Source: Ilyomonas sp965214235 (GTDB taxonomy: Bacteria; Bacteroidota; Bacteroidia; Chitinophagales; Chitinophagaceae). Taken from it: a DNA stretch of 64,000 bases. The stretch covers positions 868,001 through 932,000 of the forward strand of contig CBDCBH010000002.1 of assembly GCA_965214235.1 (NCBI GenBank). Direction: 5' to 3'. Of the stretch, positions 43,063-51,372 are shown in pieces; the first letter of the stretch is position 1, and each line of letters opens with the position of its first letter. The notes under the pieces were generated by a model that was given only the letters and a program-made list of their open reading frames with translations, did not search any database and had not been told where the DNA came from. The position numbers and the translations under genes were made by a program.

Positions 43063-43452
43063 ATGAAAACGGCAACCATCATTTCGCGGGTATTGCTTGG
43101 CGCTATTTACCTCCTTTTCGGGTTAGATTATTTCTTTCATTTTATTCCTTATCAACCGGCTCATACCGGCAATGTAGCTGCATTTAAAGCCGGACTTATG
43201 GGAGTAGGATATTTCTATCCAATGATAAAATCGATTCAGATTGTTGGTGGCATTTCTCTTTTACTAAACCAATACGCGCCATTTTTTGCTGTTGTGGTGT
43301 TTCCCATCAGTGTAAATGTATTTCTGTTTCATACCATTTTAGTTCCGTCAGGCTGGTTCATGGGAGTTTTGCTCATTGTTCCTAATCTTTTTTTGGGCTA
43401 TGCTTACCGAAAATATTACAGTGGAATGTTCGTAAGAAAAGCGGAAGTGTAA
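43063..43452 (+). CDS. DoxX-like small membrane protein
   Basis: A 129-residue protein with four hydrophobic helices (residues about 6-26, 45-65, 70-92 and 98-118), including ISRVLLGAIYLLFGLDYFFHF and KSIQIVGGISLLLNQYAPF, the layout of DoxX/DoxD-like membrane proteins. Function is unsettled in the family. A TATCTTTA box 9 bases before the ATG resembles a -7 element with one mismatch. It is a monocistronic gene upstream of the second cassette-like module. Confidence 0.75.
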   Translation: MKTATIISRVLLGAIYLLFGLDYFFHFIPYQPAHTGNVAAFKAGLMGVGYFYPMIKSIQIVGGISLLLNQYAPFFAVVVFPISVNVFLFHTILVPSGWFMGVLLIVPNLFLGYAYRKYYSGMFVRKAEV

Positions 43453-43601
43453 GCTTGTTCGTTTATTTAAGAATTGTTAGTGTTTTCATTTAAATTGCAA
43501 CTTAAGAGAATAACACATACACAAGCAATAAGTCGGTTGAACATACAAGTTAGTATTACTAGTGTTGTAATTGATTAAGTTTTGTGTCATTTTTGGAGTG
43601 T

Positions 43602-43686
43602 CCTGCAAGCTTGCAGGTAACGTTAGGGCTTGGCGAATAATTGGCACTTGTTCGTCAGCCAGTTTTTTGCCAAACCTATTGTACGC
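43602..43686 (-). repeat. attC-like paired-arm repeat downstream of the TIR gene
   Basis: Read on the minus strand, GTACAATAGGTTTGGC (43684-43669) pairs with GCCAAGCCCTAACGTTA (43634-43618). The 34-base interior includes CTGGCTGACGAAC, as in the other repeats. A perfect 16-base palindrome CCTGCAAGCTTGCAGG (43602-43617) adjoins it. This is the most compact example (about 70 bases) of the paired-arm class. Confidence 0.7.
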
Positions 43687-43692
43687 CGTTTT

Positions 43693-44634
43693 TTAATTGT
43701 CGAAGTTTATTCTCTTACTAATGTCGTCAATATTTTTCTTGTGTTGTTCTTTGCGAATTCTTTCCTGTTCTTCTATTCGTTTTCGTCTTGCCTGAATTTC
43801 AGCATAGTTTCTATTAGCAACGTCAACTGCCAACTTTAATGTCTTTTTATGGTATCGTTCTACTTCTTCAATTGTTGTTCCATCTAAGTATATTTTGTTG
43901 CTATAAACAGATGCAATTCCTGGTCTATGCATAGTTGTAAACTCTGGTGGTCTATTGAAGGATTGAATAAACAGTTCTATCCATTCGTGATTCGGTCGCT
44001 TATTTAATTCAAATGGAATTTTGTATAAGGCGCTTCCTCTTGAACCATCGTTACGTGGTTGAGTGACCTCATCAACAATTATCCCTTTAATTCTTATATT
44101 ATCATCTTCTTCTGATTGTTGATTTGCAACTATTGTTTTGACCTGTTGTTGGAACCTATTTGGAATTTGACCGACTTTAGGAGCAACTTCTCTTGCGTTC
44201 AAGACTGTAGTAAGTAAATCTTCAAAATTTTTTTCAAAATGATTGTTATCTGATAGGTCAATAAAATATTTTCCTTGAAGCCATGAAGGAATTGATGTTT
44301 CCTTTGTTCCTGATTGTAGAATTGGAATGAACTTTTTATGATTTGAATTTTTTAAAACTTCTGCAGTCATAATATCTCCTTCGTAACCAACTCCACCAAT
44401 TCGATTTTCAGATTTTAATTTATAGTTTGGAGTACATATTAATAGTACATAATCATTTTCTCGAACTGATTTTTCCATAAAATGAGGCATTTGGTCGCCA
44501 GGTATAATTTCCCATCGGTCAAGCTTAGCATCTATTCCATTATCTCTTAATTCTATAGCTAAATTTTTAACCCAATCTTTTAACTCATCACTTTCCCAAG
44601 CATATGAAATAAAAACCTTTGGATTAGTCTGCAT
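43693..44634 (-). CDS. TIR/SEFIR-domain protein
   Basis: A 313-residue protein with an N-terminal TIR/SEFIR-type domain (residues 5-135): KVFISYAWESDELKDWVKNLA (box 1), GIDAKLDRWEIIPGDQMPHFMEKS, and YVLLICTPNYKLKSENR; the Glu in the last part of the fold could be a NADase residue, but this cannot be settled by eye. The C-terminal half (from about 150) is unassigned and ends in a charged helical segment (RRKRIEEQERIRKEQHKKN). Bacterial TIR and SEFIR proteins often act in anti-phage defence. The gene is alone, bounded by attC-like repeats at both ends, and starts 24 bases from CGTACAAC, like a gene cassette. Confidence 0.82.
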   Translation of the reverse strand: MQTNPKVFISYAWESDELKDWVKNLAIELRDNGIDAKLDRWEIIPGDQMPHFMEKSVRENDYVLLICTPNYKLKSENRIGGVGYEGDIMTAEVLKNSNHKKFIPILQSGTKETSIPSWLQGKYFIDLSDNNHFEKNFEDLLTTVLNAREVAPKVGQIPNRFQQQVKTIVANQQSEEDDNIRIKGIIVDEVTQPRNDGSRGSALYKIPFELNKRPNHEWIELFIQSFNRPPEFTTMHRPGIASVYSNKIYLDGTTIEEVERYHKKTLKLAVDVANRNYAEIQARRKRIEEQERIRKEQHKKNIDDISKRINFDN

Positions 44635-44658
44635 GATGATTGTGTCGTTTTAAAATGG

Positions 44659-44964
44659 CGTACAACGGTGCGAGGCTTTGTGGCGGCACGAAGAAAGTTT
44701 GGTCAGCCTGTAACCGAAGGTGAAAGTAGAACAAAAGAAACAAACAATTCCTGCTGATCAACAAAGATTCGTCAGCCGATAACCGAAGATGAGTGAAGAA
44801 CTAAAGTAGCTGCATTGCTGTGTCAGCATGAACGTGCCTGCGTTTGCTATACAAAACAAAAGTGGCGTAAAAACAAACGTTGCTACTCAGCACTTGTCAA
44901 CCTGAAAAAGTGAGTAAAAACAAACCGGCTATTTTGACTTGTCAAAATCTTGCAGGTAATGCGA
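44659..44964 (-). repeat. Long dispersed repeat, copy D (inverted)
   Basis: On the minus strand this copy follows copy B: TTACCTGCAAG, TTTTGACAAGTCAAA, TTGACAAGTGCTGAGTA, TTTGTTTTTACGCC, a TCTTCGGTTATCGGCTGAC segment, CAGGAATTGTTTGTTTC and GCCGCCACAAAGCCTCGCAC followed by CGTTGTACG. It lacks the internal AAAGCAGCAGGTAACA arm of copy B. Its gene-proximal end is 24 bases before the TIR-gene ATG. The remaining 330 bases up to the next gene hold nothing recognisable. Confidence 0.75.
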
Positions 44965-45292
44965 AGAATGCTGTTATTATACGCAATGCCAAAAAAATAA
45001 ATATTGATAGTCAACCCTTTAATGTTGTATTTTTATATTGTAGTTGTACCAATAGATTTTTTAACTTCTGTAAATTTGTGAGATAATGAGGTAAAAAATT
45101 TTCTTTCTTACGATCAAACTCTTTCCATATAATTCTTATTTTCTCTCTTAAAAACTCAATCAAACAAAGCAATCAATTCTTTACATTCAATAGAAACAAA
45201 TTTCCATGTTTTCTTTATTACCGGGTAAAAACAAACCTTTCTTTTTTGCTAACGTTCCCTGCTTTATTTTGCAACATTCATAATATGTTTTC

Positions 45293-46258
45293 ATGCAATC
45301 TTTTCAGGAGTTAAGTATTGGATTTAAAAAGTATTTTGAGAAAGATCATTTCCCGGCGCAGCCAGCTTCGTTGTACGAGCCGGGACGTTATTTTTTAAAC
45401 ATCGGCGGCAAGCGCATCCGCCCTGTTTTGTGTTTAATGGGCAATGAATTGTTTGACAATATAAAAGATGATGCCTGGAAAGTAGCTACGGCTATTGAAC
45501 TGTTTCACAATTTTACGCTGATACACGACGATATTATGGACAAAGCTTCTCTGCGGCGTGGTATGCAAACAGTGCATTATAAGTATGGCGACAGCACGGC
45601 TTTGCTAAGCGGTGATGTAATGCTGATTGTTGCTTATGAATACTTAAATAAAATCAACACTTCTTATTTGCAGCGCATTATTAATTTGTTTAATCATATA
45701 GCAAAGCAAGTGTGTGAAGGGCAACAGTTAGACATGGATTTTGAAAAAGAAAAAGACGTAAAGCTGGATGATTATTTAATGATGATTGAATTAAAAACCT
45801 CTGTTTTGCTGGCTGCCAGTTTGCAGATGGGCGCTATGATTGGAGGAGCAAGTGCGCACAATTGCAATCACTTGTACCAGTTTGGAAAAAACTTAGGCAT
45901 AGCTTTTCAAATTCAGGATGATTATTTAGATGCTTTTGGCGATCCGGAAAAGTTTGGTAAAGATGTAGGCGGCGACATTCGTCAAAATAAAAAAACATTT
46001 CTGTTGCTACACGCGCTTGAAGTTGCGAACGATGTACAACGCAGCGAGATGATTGATTTACTAAACAATAATTATGATGATAAAGTAGAAAGGATGTTAT
46101 CGCTTTACAAAGCCTGCAATGTGGATGATTGGGCGAAGCAAATAAAAGCCAGGTATATGAATACCGCCATGCAGCATTTAGAAGATATTGCTGTTGTTTC
46201 TGTACGAAAAAAACCATTGCACGAGGTGGCTGAATATCTTGTTAGTCGCGATTCATAA
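45293..46258 (+). CDS. Polyprenyl synthetase (trans-isoprenyl diphosphate synthase)
   Basis: A 321-residue prenyltransferase that elongates allylic diphosphates with IPP for quinone side chains or undecaprenyl-like carriers. Both Asp-rich motifs are present: LIHDDIMDKASLRRG (first, DDxxD as DDIMD) and IQDDYLDAFGDPEKFGKDVGGD (second, DDYLD). GGKRIRPVL near residue 40 binds IPP. Chain length cannot be set from sequence. The downstream permease gene starts 54 bases later in the same orientation. Confidence 0.92.
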   Translation: MQSFQELSIGFKKYFEKDHFPAQPASLYEPGRYFLNIGGKRIRPVLCLMGNELFDNIKDDAWKVATAIELFHNFTLIHDDIMDKASLRRGMQTVHYKYGDSTALLSGDVMLIVAYEYLNKINTSYLQRIINLFNHIAKQVCEGQQLDMDFEKEKDVKLDDYLMMIELKTSVLLAASLQMGAMIGGASAHNCNHLYQFGKNLGIAFQIQDDYLDAFGDPEKFGKDVGGDIRQNKKTFLLLHALEVANDVQRSEMIDLLNNNYDDKVERMLSLYKACNVDDWAKQIKARYMNTAMQHLEDIAVVSVRKKPLHEVAEYLVSRDS

Positions 46259-46312
46259 ATCTCATTGCGCAAGCAATGAAATATACATATCTTCCCCAGC
46301 CAAAACAACTTC

Positions 46313-48022
46313 ATGTCCAACTCTCTTTTCAGAAAAAAAAATATATCTAAAATACTTTCTGATGCAGCCGCCAGTGAAGGATCGGAGCATGGAAGTACCG
46401 GCTTAAAACGCGTTCTTACCCTGCGTGATCTTACTTTTTTTGGCATTGCAGCTATCATTGGTGCAGGCAGTTTCAGCAGTCTGGGCGAGGCTTGCTTTAA
46501 AGGCGGACCGGGGGTGGTTTTTTTGTTTATTATTTGTGCTGTTGCCTGCGGTTTTACAGCACTTTGCTATGCCGAATTTGCAAGCCGCATTCCTGTTGCG
46601 GGCAGCGCTTATACGTATGCATACGCTTCGTTTGGTGAGTTGTTTGCCTGGATAATTGGCTGGGCTTTAATTATGGAATATTCCATCGGTAATATTTATG
46701 TGGCTTTTTCGTGGAGCGATTATTTTGTTTCTTTTCTTCACAAAATAAATGTCCATATCCCCAGCTATCTTACGTGCAGTTACATGGAAGCTCATGAGGC
46801 TTTTTTAAATCATTCATCTAACACAGAACTTATCAACGCCTGGAGCAGCGCCCCTTTAATAGGTTCACTTAAATTTATTTTTGATTTGCCTGCGGTTATC
46901 ATCAATATTCTTATCACAATGTTGGTGTATGTTGGTATAAGAGAATCACGCAACTTTAGCAACGTAATGGTAATTTTAAAACTGTGCGCTGTAGTGCTGG
47001 TAATTGCTGTTGGTGCTTATTATGTGGTTCCAGCCAATTGGCATCCGGCAAATGATGCCGGCGTAAGAGCGTTTATGCCCAATGGCTTTGGTGGCGTGAT
47101 GAGTGCCGTGAGCGGTGTGTTCTTTGCCTACATTGGTTTTGATGCGGTAAGCGTGATGGCGGAAGAAAGTAAAAATCCGCAGCGCGATTTACCGCGCAGT
47201 ATGATATTATCGTTAGTAATTTGCACTGTTGTTTATATACTTCTTACACTAGTATTAACTGGTGTGTTGAATTACAAACAATTTGAAGGTGTTGGCGACC
47301 CGCTGGCTAAAATATTTGAGGTTACACATGTTGGCTGGATGCAGTTTTTAATTTCAATTATTGCAGTTGTAGCTATGACCAGCGTACTGCTGGTTTTTCA
47401 AATGGGGCAGCCGCGAATCTGGATGAGTATGAGCCGCGACGGCTTGCTGCCTCCAGTATTTCAAACCATTCACCCCAAGTTTCAAACACCATCGTTCTCA
47501 ACCATTATTACCGGTTTGCTGGTAGCTATTCCCCTACTTTTTACAGATAAAACTTTTGTGCTCGATTTTACCAGCATCGCTACTTTATTTGCTTTTGTTT
47601 TGGTTTGCGGTGGTGTGTTATTAATACCAAGAAAAGAAAAAGTTGCGGGCAAGTTCAACATGCCTTACATCAACGGCAGGTATGCATTTGGGCTGATTAT
47701 CTTAACGGCTAGTGCAACAATTGAATTTTATAACAGAAATTATTTTACAGGCTTGTTTCATATTACAGAAGACAATGCTTCGCTGAATGTTTCAAGTATT
47801 ATTTTTTGGCTTAGTATGATACTTGTTTCTATTGCAGCTTATCTAAAAAACTTTTCTCTTATTCCTTTGCTTGGTTTATCAACCTGTATGTACCTATTAA
47901 CAGGCATGACAGGCGCAAACTGGGCTTGGTTTTCATCATGGTTAGTATTGGGGTTGATTGTTTACTTTATGTACGGCTACCGGAAGAGTAAATTGAGTAA
48001 TGAGTTGGTAGTTGGCAGATGA
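46313..48022 (+). CDS. APC-family amino acid permease
   Basis: A 569-residue transporter with about 12-14 hydrophobic helices. The APC signature FFGIAAIIGAGSFSSLGEA (helix 1, with the GAG flexible break), then CYAEFASRIPVAGSAYTYAYASFGE in helices 2-3 and FFAYIGFDAVSVMAEESKNPQRDLPRSM (helix 6/loop) are all typical of cationic amino acid transporter-like permeases (YfnA/CAT group). An extra insertion (residues about 135-175) lies between helices 4 and 5. The substrate is not set by sequence. Confidence 0.9.
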   Translation: MSNSLFRKKNISKILSDAAASEGSEHGSTGLKRVLTLRDLTFFGIAAIIGAGSFSSLGEACFKGGPGVVFLFIICAVACGFTALCYAEFASRIPVAGSAYTYAYASFGELFAWIIGWALIMEYSIGNIYVAFSWSDYFVSFLHKINVHIPSYLTCSYMEAHEAFLNHSSNTELINAWSSAPLIGSLKFIFDLPAVIINILITMLVYVGIRESRNFSNVMVILKLCAVVLVIAVGAYYVVPANWHPANDAGVRAFMPNGFGGVMSAVSGVFFAYIGFDAVSVMAEESKNPQRDLPRSMILSLVICTVVYILLTLVLTGVLNYKQFEGVGDPLAKIFEVTHVGWMQFLISIIAVVAMTSVLLVFQMGQPRIWMSMSRDGLLPPVFQTIHPKFQTPSFSTIITGLLVAIPLLFTDKTFVLDFTSIATLFAFVLVCGGVLLIPRKEKVAGKFNMPYINGRYAFGLIILTASATIEFYNRNYFTGLFHITEDNASLNVSSIIFWLSMILVSIAAYLKNFSLIPLLGLSTCMYLLTGMTGANWAWFSSWLVLGLIVYFMYGYRKSKLSNELVVGR

Positions 48023-48149
48023 TGGTTGATAGTTAGTGGTTTGTTGAAAGCAATCTTACTTACCTACAATTATTGCCTGTGCTTTACTTATTATTAGTAG
48101 TGAGAAAGATGTAATCTGATCACTAACATCTATCAACAATTAACTTACG

Positions 48150-49067
48150 CTACACAAAATCATCCGCCTCTCTGTAAGCCTTTACCAGCGCGGCTTCACC
48201 TTCTTTTCCTGGTAAAGAATTGCCATGCTCCATTCCTAACATGCCTTTATAGCCTTTGTTGTAAATGTGCTTAAAAATGTTTTTATAATTCATCTCGCCA
48301 GTACCCGGCTCGTTACGCCCGGGGTTATCGCCAATTTGTAAATATGAAATTTCGTCCCATGCATCATCCATGTGCTTCATAATATCGCCCTGGTTGCGCT
48401 GCATGTGATACATGTCGTGCAACATCTTGCAACTCGGGCTGTTCACTGCTTTGCAAATTGCATACGCCTGGTCGCTGCCACGCAAAAACAATTCAGGCGT
48501 ATCGCTTAGCGATTCAATCACCATCACTATACCATGGGGTTCCAGAATAGCCGCCGCTTTGCGAAGGGCGAGGATTACATTGGCAGTTTGCATATCAACC
48601 GATTTGTTATGATCGTAATTGCCGGGCACAACGGTTATCAGCTTACCACCGCAACGCTTCGAGGTATCAACGGCTTTGTTGGTATAATCAAGAAATTTAT
48701 CTGTCCAAACTTTATCGCCGCTGCACAAAGATGTCTTCACAGGCCAATTGTCGAAACCATGCACAAACACGCCCATGCTCATGTTTCTTTTAGCAAGCGC
48801 TTCTCCTATTTTGCTTTGCATATCGGGTGTTCTGCCCATCATGCCATTGTCTTCAATCGAGCGAAAACCGAGATTGTGAGCGTATTCAATCTGATCAATA
48901 AAATCAGCACCTGCAGTGTTCTTAAACATACCATCATGAATGGCATAATTCAAATGAAACGGCGTGCCTTTATCCTCTGTTTTTTTTATTGCCGAAGCAA
49001 AGGCTGAAGAGCTTACCAACGCAGCAGAGGCAAGCGTAGTTTGTGTAAGAAAATGTCTTCTTTTCAT
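48150..49067 (-). CDS. Tat-exported TIM-barrel sugar isomerase/hydroxypyruvate isomerase-like protein
   Basis: A 305-residue protein of the xylose-isomerase-like TIM barrel superfamily (AP_endonuc_2). The N-terminus MKRRHFLTQTTLASAALVSSSAFA is a Tat-type signal (RRxFL). Metal-ligand regions include MVIESLSD (Glu), KMLHDMYHMQRNQGD (Asp, His), YLQIGDNPGRNEPGTGEM (hydroxypyruvate isomerase signature) and LGMEHG (Glu). Members act on hydroxypyruvate or keto-sugars; a periplasmic Tat version is common in Bacteroidetes. It is monocistronic. Confidence 0.85.
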   Translation of the reverse strand: MKRRHFLTQTTLASAALVSSSAFASAIKKTEDKGTPFHLNYAIHDGMFKNTAGADFIDQIEYAHNLGFRSIEDNGMMGRTPDMQSKIGEALAKRNMSMGVFVHGFDNWPVKTSLCSGDKVWTDKFLDYTNKAVDTSKRCGGKLITVVPGNYDHNKSVDMQTANVILALRKAAAILEPHGIVMVIESLSDTPELFLRGSDQAYAICKAVNSPSCKMLHDMYHMQRNQGDIMKHMDDAWDEISYLQIGDNPGRNEPGTGEMNYKNIFKHIYNKGYKGMLGMEHGNSLPGKEGEAALVKAYREADDFV

Positions 49068-49375
49068 AATGGCGTATTGTTTTGTGATCGTTTTCTTTTA
49101 CGCATCTAACATAGCAAAAATGTTCAACTTAACAATATAAAGTTGAAAGCCGTATTATCATTCTTCTTAAAATATTCTTCACAACAAATTAAACTGTGTA
49201 AATTTGTAACGTTCATTTCGTTACCTTCCTTAGCTTACCTCTATGTTACTATCTTACGCTTTCCATTCCTTGTTTACCTAAAAAGAATCCATATTTATTT
49301 TCTCAAGCAAAGGCTTCTTCGTATTCCATATCGTTTTCCTTATTCTAAATAACATTCACCAAAAATAATAATAGT
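49068..49375. other. Intergenic gap upstream of the tail-collar-domain gene
   Basis: A divergent, AT-rich 308-base gap. TAAATTTG at 49199-49206 matches the TAnnTTTG box on the plus strand but lies about 170 bases from the downstream ATG and has no clear -33 partner. No gene is recognised. Confidence 0.35.
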
Positions 49376-50167
49376 ATGAAAACAATTACACTACCGTTTT
49401 TCGTTTTTTTTATTCTCCTTATTTCTATCAAAGCGCACAGCCAGGTGAAAATTGGCGGAAATATTCAAAGTATTAATGCCAATTCGTTGCTGGAATTAGA
49501 AAGCAACACCAAAGGTTTACTGCTGCCCCGCCTGACGAGTGCGCAGATTAAAGCCATGAGCAATGTTCCCGCAGGCATGTTTGTGTTTAACAGTACAGAC
49601 AGCGCATTGTATCTGCGGCGCGATACGGGCTGGGCGGTGCTGGCTTTGCGCACCGACATAACGCCGCATAACGAATGGGCTACTTTGGACGGCAACATTT
49701 ACAGCACTGGCAATAGTAGCGTGGGCATTGGTACACCCGCTCCGCTTGCCAAGCTTGACGTGGCAGGCGTAGTGAGAGCTACGGGCATTACCATTCCCGG
49801 GTTTAGCTCACTCAACAATTTTATTATTAGCAACCCTACAGGAAACTTCACTACCCGTAAGGGTTTTGGCGGCGTGGGGTTCAATTATATTATCTGCATG
49901 AATGGTATATATCCAACGCGAGATGGTGGAGGCGGTACAAGCACTCCTTTTTTAGGGGAAATTGATTTATTCGCCGGCAATTTTGCCCCTTCGGGATGGG
50001 CTTTGTGCGATGGCAGCTTGTTGCCTATTAATCAATTTCAGGCTATGTTTAGCATTTTAGGAACCACGTATGGCGGTAATGGAACCACCAATTTTGCACT
50101 ACCCGATTTACGCAGTGCTGCGCCCGTAGGTGTAGGTGAACTGTGGCAATTGGGTGAAAAAAATTGA
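49376..50167 (+). CDS. Exported protein with a phage tail-collar-like domain
   Basis: A 263-residue exported protein with signal peptide MKTITLPFFVFFILLISIKAHSQ. Residues about 25-160 contain the N-terminal region common in Bacteroidetes surface proteins (LLELESNTKGLLLPRLTSAQ, MFVFNSTDSALYLR, GNSSVGIGTPAPLAKLDVAG). The last about 70 residues are a tail-collar (MdpB/microcystin-dependent protein-type) domain: GEIDLFAGNFAPSGWALCDG, then LPINQFQAMFSILGTTYGGN and FALPDLRSAAPVG. It probably forms a surface fibre tip; it ends without a T9SS domain. The next gene follows after 97 bases. Confidence 0.8.
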   Translation: MKTITLPFFVFFILLISIKAHSQVKIGGNIQSINANSLLELESNTKGLLLPRLTSAQIKAMSNVPAGMFVFNSTDSALYLRRDTGWAVLALRTDITPHNEWATLDGNIYSTGNSSVGIGTPAPLAKLDVAGVVRATGITIPGFSSLNNFIISNPTGNFTTRKGFGGVGFNYIICMNGIYPTRDGGGGTSTPFLGEIDLFAGNFAPSGWALCDGSLLPINQFQAMFSILGTTYGGNGTTNFALPDLRSAAPVGVGELWQLGEKN

Positions 50168-50264
50168 TGTAAAAACAAAAGCAGTCATTTTAATGTAATT
50201 AAAAACAACTGAATATGAGTTGAAGAAATAATGACTGTTACTCTCACTAAAAAAATTATTTGTT

Positions 50265-51275
50265 ATGAGAATAATTATAAAATGCCTTCTTGCGGTTTGC
50301 GTACTTTTTACCACTACTGTAAGGCTTTCTGCCCAAACCATTTTGCACATTGGCGATGGCGGCAATATGAGTATTCAAAGCGGTGCAGCTATTTCGCTGG
50401 ATAGTCTTGTGCTGCAACCTTCGGCTGACTTGTTGCTCACCGCCACCGACATTATCAAAAGCAGCACTGTTACCCATGCTGCCACCGGCAATTATATTAG
50501 CCGCGTGTACAGTTTCAGCACGCCGGTAACAAACTATAACGGCGATATTGCCATTGAATATAAGGATGATGAACTGAATGGGCTGGCTAAAAGTAACCTG
50601 TTGTTAGAAGCATATAACAATAATAAATGGCAGACATTTACCAATCCTGTTGTGCGCGATGTACTGTATAATATTGTAAATACCATTGGCATTACCAACA
50701 TCAGTTTGGATGAACTAACGCTTGCCAGCAGTAACAGCGTGCTGCCGCTGCAATGGATTTCGGTAGAAGCTACGCGCGGCAATGGTGTTACTTATATAAA
50801 ATGGATAACCGCCAACGAATTGAACGGCAAGTATTACCAGGTGCAAAAGAGCATTGATGCCACAACGTGGACTAATATTGGCAACACCATTACTGCCGAC
50901 AATCGTTCCGCATTAAATGATTATAACTTTACCGATGCTGCACTTTTAAATGGCACCGCTTATTACCGCATTGTGCAAATGGATGGCAATGGAAAGATGA
51001 GCTACTCTCCTGTTGTTTCTGTAAAAAATAGTTTGAAAGATGAGTTTAGCATTTATCCCATTCCTGCGTTTAGCATTATTAATGTAAGAGCAAATGATAA
51101 TACAGCTATTAAACGCATAAAACTTTTTGATGGCACCGGTAAATTACTTATGGTGAAAGAAGGTAGCAACAGCAACGTGTACAGCTTTACTATCAGCAGC
51201 TTGGCCAGTGGCTATTATTTTGTTTCTATTGAAACGAGTGCCGGCAAAATAACAAAGGGTTTTATGAAGAAGTGA
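50265..51275 (+). CDS. T9SS-sorted surface protein
   Basis: A 336-residue exported protein with signal peptide MRIIIKCLLAVCVLFTTTVRLSAQ. The middle has an Ig/Fn3-like unit (WISVEATRGNGVTYIKWITANELNGKYYQVQKSIDATTW, like that in the 11651-13585 protein) and the last about 75 residues form a T9SS type A domain (IYPIPAFSIINVRA, FTISSLASGYYFVSIET). The N-terminal half is a short beta-rich unit. It probably works with the upstream tail-collar protein, 97 bases away. It ends 26 bases before a strong terminator. Confidence 0.8.
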   Translation: MRIIIKCLLAVCVLFTTTVRLSAQTILHIGDGGNMSIQSGAAISLDSLVLQPSADLLLTATDIIKSSTVTHAATGNYISRVYSFSTPVTNYNGDIAIEYKDDELNGLAKSNLLLEAYNNNKWQTFTNPVVRDVLYNIVNTIGITNISLDELTLASSNSVLPLQWISVEATRGNGVTYIKWITANELNGKYYQVQKSIDATTWTNIGNTITADNRSALNDYNFTDAALLNGTAYYRIVQMDGNGKMSYSPVVSVKNSLKDEFSIYPIPAFSIINVRANDNTAIKRIKLFDGTGKLLMVKEGSNSNVYSFTISSLASGYYFVSIETSAGKITKGFMKK

Positions 51276-51301
51276 TCGCCCTCATTATTATAAATACGCG
51301 T

Positions 51302-51347
51302 AAAAACAAAAGCGGTTTGCCAAGTTAAAACAACCGCTTTTGTTTTT
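51302..51347. terminator. Bidirectional terminator
   Basis: AAAAACAAAAGCGGTT pairs perfectly with AACCGCTTTTGTTTTT around a 14-base loop, between the convergent T9SS gene and dnaE. It is of the same AAAAACAAAAGC type as the terminator at 31885-31924. Confidence 0.85.
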
Positions 51348-51372
51348 GCTGTAATTTCAAATCGAAACTGCA

